Assembly: GCA_000733355.1 (NCBI GenBank)
Contig: JNVV01000006.1
Location: forward strand, 937,803-1,001,802
Direction: 5' to 3'
From: Falciphora oryzae
Lineage: Eukaryota > Ascomycota > Sordariomycetes > Magnaporthales > Magnaporthaceae
DNA: 64,000 nt
Under the pieces are notes generated by a model that was given only the letters and a program-made list of their open reading frames with translations, ran no database searches and had not been told where the DNA came from. Positions 13,001 to 24,623 of the stretch are shown in pieces. Made by a program: the position numbers and the translations under genes. Position 1 is the first letter of the stretch; every line of letters starts with the position of its first letter.

Positions 13001-16000
13001 TTTCTACAGCGCAGAGAGCTCGGGTCATCCAGCAACTTGTCCTTCTCCAAACTCTTCACCTTTGGCCGCCAGCGCAAAAAGGACCCGCTGGACTACGGCC
13101 CGGCAATGATGGAGATGCTTCTGAAGGAGGCTGTGGTGAAGGACTTCCTCGACGACGAGGCAATCGATCCCCTGCAGCGAGCCCCGACCTTCCACACGCC
13201 CAACGCCCGAGGGCTCGCCGACGGCCCCATCATCCAATCCGGGCGGCTGTCGTCGGTGTGGGCCAAGGTGGTGTCCATGTTCACGAGCAAAGACCCCAAC
13301 CCGTTCTACTCCAACGTGCGCTTCGATGGGCCCAACGAGAACCTGGACCCGCGACAGATGGCTCACCAGGCCGTCTCGGCCGCAGCGGCCCGCCGTAAGG
13401 CGCAGCGCGAGTACCTTGGCCGCCACCCGACATACAACAACTCGCTCTATATCTTCACGCCCAAGAATCCGATTCGGCGGTTGTGCCAGCGCCTGGTTGG
13501 CCCGGGTCGCGGCAGCGAGCGCATCGACGGCGTCGAGCCTAACAAGTATGCCTGGTACATCTTCTCCGCCATTGTCTACGCTAGCATTGTGACCATGGTC
13601 GTCCTCGCCTGCATCACCACGCCACTCTACCAGAAGGAGTACCGCGAGAGGCGCGACTTTAGCCTCAAAAACTGGTTTGTGTGGACGGACCTGGGCTTCG
13701 CCGTCTTCTTCGCCGCCGAGGCCGTCATTAAAGTCATTGCGGACGGCTTCTTCTTCACGCCCAACGCCTACTTCCGGAGCTCCTGGGGTGTCATTGACGG
13801 AGTAGTGCTCGCCACGCTGTGGATCAACGTCATTACGCTCCTGGCCAACGAGGGGACCGTGTCGCGGGCTATCGGGGCGTTCAAGGCGTTGAGGGCGCTG
13901 CGGTTGCTGAACGTCAGCGACAGGGCAAGAGACACGTTCCACTCGCTCATCGTGGTGCAGGGCTGGAAGATCATCAGCGCCGCCTTTGTCTCGCTCTCAC
14001 TGCTGATCCCCTTCGCCATCTACGGACTAAACCTATTTCACGGCAAGATGATGGAGTGCAACGATGGTGACAATGTCGACCTGCTGCCCGACTGCTTTGG
14101 CGAGTTTGACAGTACCCCGTTCAACAATGACTGGCCAATGCTCGCGCCGCGCGCGGCTCAGAACCCGCAGTTCAGCTTCGACGACTTTGGCTCATCCCTT
14201 TTCATTCTGTACCAGATCGTCAGCCAGGAGCGCTGGTTTGACGTCTCGTTCCAGGCCCAGGCGGTCACGGCGCGTGACGAGCAGCCCAAGTTTGGCAACC
14301 ACCCCGGCAACGGCGTGTTCTTCATCGTCTTCAACCTGCTGGCGACCGTCTTCGTGCTCACGCTGTTCATCTCCGTCTTCATGCGCAACTACACGGAGCA
14401 GACGGGCGTGGCCTTCCTCACGGCGGAGCAGCGGTCGTGGCTCGAGCTCCGCAAGCTCTTGCGCCAAATATCGCCATCCAAGACGTCGTACGACGAATCC
14501 AAGAACAAGTTCAAGCAGTGGTGTCACAAGCGCGCCATCGAGAAGAGGGGCAAGTGGTACACAGCCATTACCATGATCCTAGTCCTACACCTCATCCTCC
14601 TTCTGGTGCAGTACTACGAAGAGCCCCAGTGGTGGGCGATGGCACGAGACTACATCTTCCTGTTCTTCACCGTTGTATACCTCGCCAACGTCGCCATCCG
14701 GATCATAGGCCTGGGCTGGGCGAGGTTCCGACGAAGCTCATGGGATGTCTTCTCGCTGGTGGCCGTCACGGGCACGCTAGGGACGTCGATCCTCTACCTG
14801 GCCGACAATGAACACGAAGTTGTTATCCAGCTACATAAGTCGTTCCTGGTGGCCATTGTGCTTCTCCTGATCCCACGCAACGACGCGCTCGACCAGCTCT
14901 TCAAGACGGCGGCGGGCAGCCTGACGACGATTGGTAACCTTCTAGCCACCTGGTTCGTCTTCTACATCATGTTCGCCATCGCCATGACGCAGGCCTTCAG
15001 CCTGACGCGGCTGGGCCCCGAAGAGAACAACAACTTGAACTTTCGCACCGTCCCCAAGGCCCTACTTCTCCTCTTCCGCTTCAGCGCCGGAGAGGGATGG
15101 AACACCATCATGGAGGACTACGCCGAGCTCGAGGCGCCTTTCTGCGTCGACGACCCAACCAACTTCTTCCTGAGCGACTGCGGGAGCACGGCATGGGCGC
15201 GGGTGCTCTTCATAGCGTGGAACATCGTCAGCATGTACATCTTTGTCAACCTGTTCGTGTCGCTGATCTACGAAAGTTTCTCTTACGTGTATCAGCGCTC
15301 GAGCGGTCTCGATGTGGTGGACCGCGACGAGATCCGGCGGTTCAAGGAGGCGTGGCGTAGCGTGGACCCGCAGGGCACCGGCTTCATCAGCAAAGAGGCC
15401 TTCCCGAGACTGCTGGGCGAGCTGTCGGGTGTGTTCGAGATGCGCATATACGACGCCGAGGACTCGGTGGGCCAGATCCTCGACGACGTGCGCAGCGACC
15501 AGCCGCTGGCCAACCGCCACGCCTCGATCGTGTCGCAGTCTGCCTTCACGGGCACCGGCATTGACCTACAGAGGCTCAACGAGCGCCTCGCGCGGATCGA
15601 TGTGATCAAAGTGCGTGAGCGCCGACGCCGCTACAACCTCTTCTTCGAGGAAATCATGGTGCTGGCCGACCCGGACAAGGGCATCGCCTTCGGCACTGTG
15701 CTGATGATCCTCGCGCATTACAATATCATCAGCGACAGTAAGAGCTTGAAGTGAGTAAACATGCCCGCCTTGGTTCTCCCTCGCTTCTACGATATAGACA
15801 TCCCTGTGGCCGGCCATCTAACATGATTTTCCCCACAGGCTTGAGGAGTTCCTACGTCGACGCGCGAGGCTTCAGCGAGTGGAGGAGGAGGTTCGTCGAA
15901 GAATCGTGCAGGGATTCTTCGACACCTTGTAAGTTGCTACATGCAGTTTGCAATACTTTTCCGGGTTCGGTGTGAGGCGGGATGCTAACGCAGCTGTGTG

Positions 16001-16633
16001 TCGCGTTGTAGATTCTGGAGCAGGCAGTTTAGGCGACACATGGAGCGGAAGCGCTCGGCGCGCATGACGGACATACCTCAGCTCGGTGTGCCCGAGATCC
16101 TGGTCGACAACGAGGACGACCGGGCTGGAGGCACGACGCCGCTGACCCCGACATCGCCGTTCCCCGCGCACAACCGGGCACAGTCCAGCTTCCTCAGCGC
16201 CGACGATGCGCGCAATGCCATGATGTCGCAACACCATCACCGATCCTGGTCTGGGGCCAGCGCGGACGTAGCGTCGTGGAGCCAAGACCAGTATGGCGGG
16301 CACCCACTCGGCCAGCCGACATCGCCCGGCGGGAGGCTGGGCGGGCAGGCCACCTCGCCGGGCGGGTGGGGCGACGGCAGCAGTAGCCACAGGTACAACC
16401 CCTCGGCCTTCAGCTTTGAGCTGCAGGATCCCAATGGCGCCGGCGGCGGTGGCGGTGGCTCGCAGCCCGGCAGTGGCCCCAACAGCAGGCGCGGCAGTGC
16501 CATCAGCCCCTCGCAAGCCCGCGAGCTTCTTGACGATTCGGTCTGGGTCGAGAGTATCCGGAAGAGCGCGACGGTCCGCCGGAGCGAGTGGGGCGGTCGA
16601 GGCAGCGGCGGTGCCGGCGGCAGCGGCTTCTAA
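9738..16633 (+). CDS. cch1: Voltage-gated calcium channel Cch1 (pore subunit)
   Basis: Exons 9738-11495, 11591-15750, 15839-15928 and 16012-16633 give 2209 residues, within the usual size for fungal Cch1; introns of 95, 88 and 83 nt preserve frame. Four homologous repeats of membrane segments follow a disordered N-terminus of about 370 residues. The residue two places before the pore Trp is N729, E993, E1466 and E1754 in repeats I-IV, giving an NEEE filter. The S4 helices have few basic residues, and repeat IV has almost none (LVAIVLLLIPRNDAL). An EF-hand-like segment (DPQGTGFISKEAF) follows repeat IV. The C-terminus is Gly/Ser-rich. In yeasts Cch1 works with Mid1 as the plasma-membrane high-affinity calcium uptake system feeding calcineurin signalling. 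Residues 69-88 are a pure glutamine run. Start is the first ATG (MADPSRYTPQ) of the long frame. Confidence 0.97.
9942..10001 (+). repeat. Poly-glutamine tract (CAG/CAA)20 in cch1
   Basis: Twenty consecutive Gln codons, mostly CAG. A mix of CAA and CAG in the 5' half is followed by eleven uninterrupted CAG codons. It sits in the disordered cytoplasmic N-terminus of the channel. Confidence 0.97.
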
Positions 16634-17701
16634 TCACCTAATACCTTCATTATTATTATTTTTTTCTTTTCTCCTGTAGATGTTTTCATCATCATGACCA
16701 TTTCGCGACCACGACACCAAGTCTCCTTGCAATAACTACTTACCTACCCACAAAATCAAGTTTCTATGTTTACAAGGAGACAGGCGGACACGTTTGAGGA
16801 ACCGCTGGCCGGCATATAATACTTTCCTTACCATGTATTCCTCTTTCTTGCTCGTTTCTTGGCTCTTTATTCCTTTGCTACCTCTCACACTTTCTATCTG
16901 TGGCTGGGATGGGACGGCCGGCTACCGGTGCATGATGGGGATGAGGACCTGGGGGCGGACGTTTGAAATCACCCAACGACTACGCGTTTTAGATAGCCAA
17001 CTTTTTTTTTTGGTATATCTTCCTTCTTATTTTGTTGTTCCTCTCCCACATATTCGTTACCCTTTTCAGGCCGGCGTTTCTGGCTTGAAGCGCTTGGCGA
17101 TGAAATGCAACGCCGCGAATAGAAAGAGGGGATGGATACAATACCGGAAGCAAGCGTTCAGCCAGCCCGTATTGTTTTGATAAGAGTGGACATCATCGAA
17201 AGCGCATCTGCTTGTCACCGGGTTCCCTCCGCCACGTGATTGATTGTCCCGATCTATTCGGTGCTCCCTGTCTGGGTTTGCCCTTTTTGGGTTATTCCCG
17301 GCATTGGAACCGCTTGCTTGTTACTGTCCCTATTTGTGTTTTTCTTTTTCCCCATGTGACGGTAGCCGTGTGGCGTCGAGCGACTGAGAACATGGAACAT
17401 TTTACAGGCACGACTTGCACTAGATAGGTAGGCAGCGCAGGGACCGTCCGGCCCGGGACAAGGGCGATTGGTGCATCAGACAGAAAGGAAAGGAGGCATC
17501 GGTAACCCGGCAAAGTTCGCCCGGCAGCTTAGTTCCAATGCTGGTCTTGGCGTGTCGGCATGGACATCCACGGCCACATCGAAAGAGAAAAAGGGCTGAG
17601 GGAAGGGATCGGGCTCCACAGGGATGGGTAGGCCCGTAGGGCTCTTTCGGGCAGTTGTTATCACTCTTCTAATTGATGTCTCACCCACGCCGCTTATCCG
17701 T

Positions 17702-17729
17702 GTAGGTAGGTAGGTACCTACCTACCTAC
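17702..17729. repeat. Perfect 28-bp palindrome of TAGG/CCTA units
   Basis: Tandem GTAG units meet tandem CTAC units at a central GGTACC (centre between 17715 and 17716). The fourteen bases on each side pair perfectly, and the CTAC array extends a few bases further right. Confidence 0.95.
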
Positions 17730-18268
17730 CTATGCAGCAGAGCAGCACCTGCAGGATAGCGGCGGGAGTTTGATCCCTTGCCAACGATCTGCGTCCCAGC
17801 TGCAGGAGCGCGCCAGCAGCTAGACAACTCGACGGGGAGAGTGCTCGGCTCTGCTTGCTCAGAAGGTGATGTACCCCACGATTCTCAGGTTCCTCCTGTA
17901 CGAGAAATGCGGATAAGGGAAAGAAGGCAGAAGAACACGACGTCGCATACAGTCTGGGAACATTCTAAGTCCAGACGGCTACTCCGAACCCTCAACAGGG
18001 AACATGACCCGCCAAAGATGCATCGGAAGCGCGCGGAGCGGGGGCACGGGCTTGTTCACGCTTGGAGTTTGTCTAAATATGGATAACAGTGGCAACCCTG
18101 CCTCTTCCTGCTCCTGCTCTCTTTTTCACCTGCAACCGGGGCCCTTCGGGGGATGCGCGGAGAGATATCTGTCGAAAACACAAGCCGCGGGTGCCGAGCC
18201 TACAGGACGGATCGACAGCAAGGAAAGGGGTGTTCGGCGAGCTGGGGAGAAACGGTTTGTGGGTGCAC

Positions 18269-18295
18269 AAGCACGAGCACGAGCACGAACACACG
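18269..18295. repeat. Short imperfect GCACGA repeat
   Basis: Four to five imperfect hexamer units (GCACAA, GCACGA, GCACGA, GCACGA, ACACGA) in non-coding DNA. Confidence 0.7.
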
Positions 18296-19888
18296 AGCTG
18301 CCGTGCGGTTCATCGGCAAAAGACTCGGATCTCTGGGGCAAGGGCGGGAAAGGGCGGGACGCATAGACAGGAGCCCCTTTGTGAGGATGGCTTTGTTTGT
18401 GATGGAGGTTAATCGGTTTGTGATGGGCCGATTGACACTGGTGGGTGCGTTCCCCAAGCCACTGACGCTCGGTAGGTGCGCACAAACCCACATGCTGCTG
18501 TTACTGCTGTGCGAGCACACAATGCACCCACCAGACGCCTCCTATCCTTGCCTGAACCCGGAATGTGTACCTCAATAGGTAGGTGGGCTTCATTGTCAGT
18601 TGGAAACAACTTGGGACGACATGAGGGAGGCGATCTCGGATAGACAGTTTCTAGCAGGCACTCTCCCTTGAGGGACCGCCAGCCGGCCAGCCCAGCATCG
18701 AAGGGATTTGCAGCCGAGGCCGATGAGGTAAGTGATCGGGAGGGGAGCACGGGGAAGTGGTGCTTCTCAAATCGCGGGCATCATTGCAAATGTTCCAGAA
18801 GGCTTCCTTTTGTGGGGCGAAGGTGTTTGTCGGGACGCTGCTCTGCTGACTGAGCGCCGGGCAGGAGCGAGGGAGAGGCCGTGTCAGAATCTGTGTCAAC
18901 TCGTGTGGAGTTCATTGGCCGGCCAGGGGCAGGGCTAGCTGAAACAGCGCCGTGCTTAGCGCAGTGGGGGTCCTGGCCTCTGCACCTTTGGTCGAGCAAT
19001 CTGAGGTCTGCTGCGCGCGGGCAGCTGTCAGGGGGTACGTGGGGACTGCTCTGGCGGCCAGCGACGGCGGGCTGCCAGTTGGCCAGGGGAAAAAAAGGAA
19101 GGGGCACAAGCGAATCTGTCAAGCTGCATGACGATCAGACGACGAGCAGCAAGCTGAACCACACCCTCGCCAAGCCCGCTCGCGTCGCCTCCAAAACCTC
19201 GTAAACAACATCCATAACACCCATGATGGACACGGGGCAGCCGGTTTGGATGAATGGCTTGCCTGCCCGCCCTTTGTTTGTTTCACCCGCCTGCGCTGCT
19301 CTGTGCCCTCCTTCCCGCGGGGCCATCCCTATTTGTTGTCGATTTTTTTTTTTTTGCCCGTGAAGTGGTCTGGCCTGCCTGCTCGGCTGCCCCGCACAAT
19401 AGTCTCAAACAAGGGTCAAACAGAGCAGCAGATATCGAGAAGGGCATTCTTTTGGGCAGGTGCGTAGGGAGGGAGGTACCTCGCTGGCAGGTATTTTTCA
19501 GCTGTTGAATGGGAATCTATGAGCGTGTCTAGAGAGTCGGGCATGCCATTGATGACAGTCGGGAGATGCAAGTGCAGGTCTAGGTTTTTCCGTCGCAGCC
19601 GCATTGGCAGACCATTGGCCATTGGCAGCCGTGTGGCAGAAGCGGCAGCAGCACCCGAAGAAGCTACCGCGGCCGAGCCAGAGCAACCTCAAGGGGTAGT
19701 GCCCGCATGAAAGCCGTGCTGCCATCCCCACCCGGCTCCTGCATCCACAGCAAGCCCCCCTCGCCTGCCCCACCGCAGAACCCCGTCCCTCAAAATTCTC
19801 CGCGATAGCATTGCGCCGGCCGCCAGACACGGAAAGCATTGAACACCAGGGTGGCTCCCCGTCACCCCCTTGGGTGGCAACTTCTACT

Positions 19889-19894
19889 TATAAA
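19889..19894 (+). promoter_or_regulatory. TATA box candidate for the small gene at 20362
   Basis: TATAAA lies about 470 nt before the start codon. The sequence between them is pyrimidine-rich and has no ATG on the plus strand, as expected of a long 5' UTR. Confidence 0.5.
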
Positions 19895-20361
19895 CTGCGC
19901 CCCATTCCTCAAAAGCAAACCCGTCTGGTCTCCTGTGCTTCCATTTTAGAACAAGGGTGCTCCGCTCAACAGCCTGGCGTGTGTTGACAAGTCTTTCACT
20001 CTCCCTGTCCGTCTCTCGCTCTCGTCCGCCCTCCTGTCACCCTGACTCGCTGCGTCTCTTCCTTGGCAAACCCACGGTCTATTCCGAGCCTCGAGCCTCG
20101 CCCGCGCACCAACAATAAACTCCCTGCAACAGATCGTCCTGTTGTTGCATCCCATAAAACAGCCTGGTGCCCGTTCCCACGTCCTTCGTTTCTTTTTTGG
20201 ATATATATCCACCACATCCACCCATCCATCCATCCGGGCTGAGCCTTTCACTTCTCTCTCTTGTCTACTACGCCTGAGTCTTATCGCCAAGACAGACCAA
20301 CATCATCATCGCCACCACCACTACTTCCCACCAACAGACAAACACCCAAACAACCGCCAAG

Positions 20362-20661
20362 ATGCAGACCTCGCGCTTCCAGACCATCGCCTCGCGCTTC
20401 TCGCCCGAGAAGCTCCGCACCTCGTTCCGCCGCTCGTCCTCGGCCTCGTCGTCGTCGCGGGCCAGCAGCAACAGCAACCGGAGCTCTTACACCACGGCCA
20501 GCATCTCGCCCGTCAACGCCATCAACAGCGTCATTGTCCGCCAACCCTCCATCGTCGGCCTCGAGGAGGAGCGCAGGAGCTTCGGCAGCGAGCTCAACCT
20601 CCTCGAGCCCAGGCCCATCGTCTACTGGGGCGGCGTCGAGGAGCGCATGGGCCGCTTCTAA
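20362..20661 (+). CDS. Small uncharacterised protein (99 aa)
   Basis: A single exon encodes 99 residues from an ATG in good context (CCGCCAAGATGC). The N-terminal half is basic and serine-rich (FRRSSSASSSSRASS), likely disordered. The C-terminal half reads ASISPVNAINSVIVRQPS, then LEEERRSFGSELNLLEPRPIV, then YWGGVEERMGRF, and has the balanced composition of a conserved folded or binding segment. I recall similar C-terminal motifs in small Sordariomycete proteins but cannot name a function. Support comes from the roughly 440-nt upstream stretch with no ATG, the TATAAA at 19889, and codon use biased to C/G third positions. No signal peptide or membrane segment is seen. The role is unknown. Confidence 0.75.
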   Translation: MQTSRFQTIASRFSPEKLRTSFRRSSSASSSSRASSNSNRSSYTTASISPVNAINSVIVRQPSIVGLEEERRSFGSELNLLEPRPIVYWGGVEERMGRF

Positions 20662-22571
20662 GTCACCAGTCGGCTATTGATACTCCTTCGCACACGGACG
20701 GAGATCACGCGCAAAAGGGGAAAGAAAAAAAAGAACACGCTCGAGGGGTGGTTCGACATCACGACCCGGTCTCTTCACTTCTCAACCACACCATTTACCA
20801 CCATTCTTTTTTTTCTTCCTCTTTCTTCTTGTGCCCCCAAGGCGAGCGACGCTCTGGAAAGAGCGCAGATATGGCTCTCAGGATAGCGGATCCCTCACCT
20901 GACGGGCCGAGACTGGTCGAAAGTCCCTCGGTCCGGCGGCAGCGACGATGTCTCTTTTGAGAAGGGCAACGAAGACGATTCTTCGGCGCCTGCCCCTTCT
21001 CTCCCATCCTTCTTCTCTCATTCAAAATGCCGCCCACGCTACTTGACGAACAACATATCTTGGGATACGCTGGGGCGTGGATCACCCTCCCATCCCCTTT
21101 CTTGATTGGTTTTTGCTTTATTATACCTCTTTGTTTTTGACTTTATTCGTTTTGTTTTTTTGAGGCAACGCACGGGAAGAAATTACAAGGGTTACAGGGG
21201 CGCAAAAAAGGCGTTAGACTTATGGCAAGCTCTCGAGACGACAACGAGGCTTTTTTGGTACTGCAGCGATTATCACGGAACACTCTATACATTTTTACCG
21301 GAGACGATTCAATCAAAAGGACTCGAGTTTCGAGCAACTCAGTGAACAGGACACATGCCGACGTGACCACGCAGGACGCTGTGACGAGGGCTTGCGGAGT
21401 GACTGTTGGGTGGGTGTGGGTGTTATTTCTGGGAATTCCACTTACATGGGCTGTGAAGCCATGCGCGTTTCAGGAGCACTATGAAGGTAACATTTCTGTT
21501 CTGCGTCTATGCATTGGATCGCTCGCCCGGCTCCATCTGGACCCCGACTGCACATCACGACACTGGAGCCGAGGTCCGTGCTCCTGATCCGCCTCCAACG
21601 AGCGCATCGTCTCGTTCAGCTCTGCGCCGTCCTGGCCTGGCTAACCGACGAGAGCTTGTGGATGGTATACACTGTGACTCCGAAAGGCTACCTCGACGTG
21701 TCACGGCTGGGCTGCTATCCTTCGTGAAATGCTGTCGGCCAAGGCAGCACAGCCACCGAGACGTCCCGTCCCATCCTCGAGCCCAGCCCTGTGGCCCGGA
21801 TCCGAGCTCCGTCCGTCTTTCATGCCTTGTGTGCTCAGGCAGTCCATCTGGCCGAGTCCGCGTTCCGATCTAGGCTGGCTGGGACCAATGTCGGACGGCG
21901 TCGTTCAAGCATCTGATGTCGATATTACTTGCTGAGCATTATTCTTGGTCCTCTCCTTCTGTTGAAGGAGATGGTAGTGATTTTGCCCTGTTTACTGACC
22001 GCCACCTGCCTATTCACCACAAGTCACTGTCAGACTTGTTTCCCTCTCAACTCGCGCCATGTGTTTTCCTCAAGTGACCCTCATATGACCATGGTCTACG
22101 TGCTTGGACTGGTGTCAACCTCGAACAAGAACACAGTCACGACAACATTGGCAGCCATCGGTGGATGAGATGGAGTACTCGTATCCTTTTCAGAACAGAC
22201 AACTTTTGCTGAAATTATTGACACGTCTCTGCGATCTAGTATTTAATCGCAACATCTAGGAAACTAAATGCAACAGTTTGCCTTGACCATATAGCCAGCA
22301 TCGTTTACTGAGTCGAGAAGGGAAACCACTGTTATTAAAACAGCAAGAAAAGGTTGCCGCATTCAAGACGATACTCAGACACGTATTCCCTGCTTAGCCA
22401 CTGTCGATATCACCCAAAGACGGCGGTCGACGATATTGTGACTGGGGATATGGCCGAGCCAGGGGACGACCACGGCGACAATACGCGGCCTTTGGCAAGG
22501 CCTGTCAACCCAAACGTGTGGTATTATGAACCCAGCCCATCATGTTGCCGTGTTTGTTGTCCCCAATACAA

Positions 22572-22577
22572 TATAAA
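22572..22577 (+). promoter_or_regulatory. TATA box candidate upstream of 22645
   Basis: TATAAA sits 68 nt before the ATG at 22645. This favours that ATG over any in-frame start further upstream at 22354. Confidence 0.4.
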
Positions 22578-22605
22578 GCCAGGGGACAGGCGGAAAGCAT
22601 CTACG

Positions 22606-22635
22606 CACACACACACACACATATATATATATATA
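22606..22635. repeat. Compound (CA)n(TA)n microsatellite in a presumed 5' UTR
   Basis: Alternating CA dinucleotides (22606-22620) are followed by AT dinucleotides (22621-22635). They lie between a TATAAA and the ATG at 22645. Confidence 0.9.
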
Positions 22636-22644
22636 CGTATAAAC

Positions 22645-23484
22645 ATGTTGAGAACTAGCTCGACATTCAAGTCCACGCAGGCTAACATCGTCACGTCCAT
22701 CACCTTCCGGGTGAGCTATCATAGGCTCCTGGCAGGCGGCATCGGCCGCCCTCCGCGCAACCACGGCCGCCTCCTGCACATGGCCAGCCAGCGGAACCGA
22801 CGAGAGGAGGCCGAGGCGGCCCACAAGCAGGCGCACAAGGCCGCCAAGGCCGAGAGCAAAGCCGCCCTCGAGCGCGAATGGGGCAAGAAGCCCGAGAGCA
22901 TGCTCAAGTGGTACAGGCAGCGCCAGGAGGGCCAGGCGGCCCGGGAGGAGACGACGCCCGCTGGTGCCCCGCCTGCTCCTGCTATATCGGATGTCAATAG
23001 CCGATCAGCCACCGAGCCGCCAGTGCCTGCTTCGTCCCCGGCGGATCTGGACCCAAGCTTCGCGACAGGCCCGGTCGCAACAGCACCACAAACTGCGCCC
23101 ACAGAATCAGTGCCACCAAGACCGCCTCCCTCTCGTCCGCCGTCCCCAGCAGCTCCAGACGGGGCCGGAGAGGGCGATTCCTCACAGCCTTCCGCTTCCG
23201 CGGTGGCCGCTCGTGATGGGAATGTCGAGTCCACGACCGCTACCAATGATGGTGATGTTCCTTCTTCCTCTACTGTTCCACTGAGGACGACAGTCGAGAT
23301 GGACCAGACCACCACGACCACTGGCTCAGAAACATCACAGTCGCCGGATAGTATCGTAGGTCTAGACGAAAGTGAGACCAACCCCGAGCCAGCCCGAGGG
23401 GACGTGAAGATCGGCGGCCAACAAGGCGATGCTGCACCATCCCGAGACATGAAGGCAAGTAGCGGGATGCAGCGGCGGACGTGA
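22645..23484 (+). CDS. Hypothetical protein, possible mitochondrial presequence (279 aa)
   Basis: An unspliced frame of 279 residues starting MLRTSSTFKSTQ. The first 50 residues contain many Arg, Ser and Thr and no Asp or Glu, as in mitochondrial presequences. A helical, Ala/Lys/Arg/Glu-rich segment follows (RREEAEAAHKQAHKAAKAES). The rest is proline/serine/threonine-rich and probably disordered. No family is recognised. The frame stays open upstream to 22354, but that extension runs through the CA/TA repeat and past the TATAAA at 22572, so I prefer the internal ATG. An antisense frame also covers this interval (to 23756). The protein-coding status is uncertain. The gene would converge on the cyclin gene. 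Confidence 0.4.
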   Translation: MLRTSSTFKSTQANIVTSITFRVSYHRLLAGGIGRPPRNHGRLLHMASQRNRREEAEAAHKQAHKAAKAESKAALEREWGKKPESMLKWYRQRQEGQAAREETTPAGAPPAPAISDVNSRSATEPPVPASSPADLDPSFATGPVATAPQTAPTESVPPRPPPSRPPSPAAPDGAGEGDSSQPSASAVAARDGNVESTTATNDGDVPSSSTVPLRTTVEMDQTTTTTGSETSQSPDSIVGLDESETNPEPARGDVKIGGQQGDAAPSRDMKASSGMQRRT

Positions 23485-24623
23485 AGCAAAGACGTAGACG
23501 GCGGTGAAAGGGTCATAAGGAGATAATGCATGAATCCTTTTAATTCCCAGACAATAAAACAGCTAAGTAGGTAGACAAACAGACCCGGTCCCAGAAATGA
23601 CTTGCCATGCGTGCGTAAACCAAACAAGGAGCAAACGATAAAAGTATGTACAAGCTCTTTTTGCAAAAAAACAGATTCCTTCCCCACCCGTAGGCTCGTG
23701 TAGAGGAACATAAACCCACAAGGGCAGAGACAATAACGAAAATGCCCAGACAACATCAGATGTGCTCCCGCCTACTCTTCCCTCTTCGTCACCCCTTTGC
23801 CCACATTCATTAACGCTACACGGCTTCGACCGAAGACGAGGCCGAGGAACCACGAGTGTGGCATTTAGCAACCCAAAAAAGCAGCAAAAGCAAAACCAAC
23901 GCACTAACCCAAAACACCATTTAGTCCACAAGAGAACCACCATAACGACGGCCAGCCCTGGCTGCCCGCCCAAAAAAGGAGGAAAAGGAAGGGAGAGAAA
24001 TTGCTAGATAAAGAAACGAAAAAATTGTAGCCAAGCCACAAGCAAAAGCACGCCACTGATTGGGAAGGCGCTCCAAGCAGTGCGCTGAACAAGGAGAAGA
24101 AGAAGCCCCAGGGGAGGACAACAGAAAGCTTGCTTTGCTGAACAATGGTAAGACAAACATGTTTTTCGCCAATGACACCGAACGCCGTCGCAATGAACAC
24201 GATGGGAGCGGGGGTCGGGGAGGCCAAAGGAAGGAGGAGAATAAAAGGCGCAAACTGAGGAGGCAGAAGAGAGAGGCGACCCCGTGCCGAATTAGACGAG
24301 AGCACAGACCTCAACGTCCGACAGCATATCCATCGATGCCCTTGCCGGGGTAGCAACGGGGCCTCCAAGTCCCATCCAGGGCGAGGCGAGTCGGCGAGCT
24401 GGGTCGCTTGTCGGTAATCATGAGGTGTCATGGATTGGTGGTGATACTGATGCGGCTGAAAACGCGCATCCAAGCGTGGTGGGTATCCTGGTGGGTACAG
24501 AAGGCTCGGACTTCGTAAAACATGCCATTCAATCTATATAGATTGAGATGCCGGTCAAGAGGGCGGCGAGGAGGAGGCGTTGAATGGTGCGGACGTGACG
24601 CGACATGAGTGTGTACGAAGACC
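23485..24623. other. Intergenic region between convergent genes
   Basis: About 1.1 kb presumed to hold 3' UTRs of the 22645 gene and the cyclin gene. It includes purine-rich runs on the plus strand. No gene is seen. Confidence 0.55.

Larger units (their letters stand above)
16634..20361. other. Intergenic region with repeats and the leader of the downstream small gene
   Basis: Holds the cch1 3' UTR, a 28-bp TAGG/CCTA palindrome at 17702-17729, a hexamer-like GCACGA run near 18269-18295, and the TATA box and leader of the 20362 gene at its right end. No other coding signal is seen. Confidence 0.6.
20662..22644. other. Intergenic region, no supportable gene
   Basis: Contains the 3' region of the small gene and, at its right end, a TATAAA at 22572-22577 and a CA/TA microsatellite. 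Several short open frames on both strands have no domain and no start context. Confidence 0.55.

Noticed and set aside
22719..23756. 345-codon minus-strand frame opposite the 22645 gene
   Set aside because: It is Ser/Val/Gly-rich with no domain. The TATA box, presequence-like N-terminus and charged helix favour the plus strand, though neither is proven.
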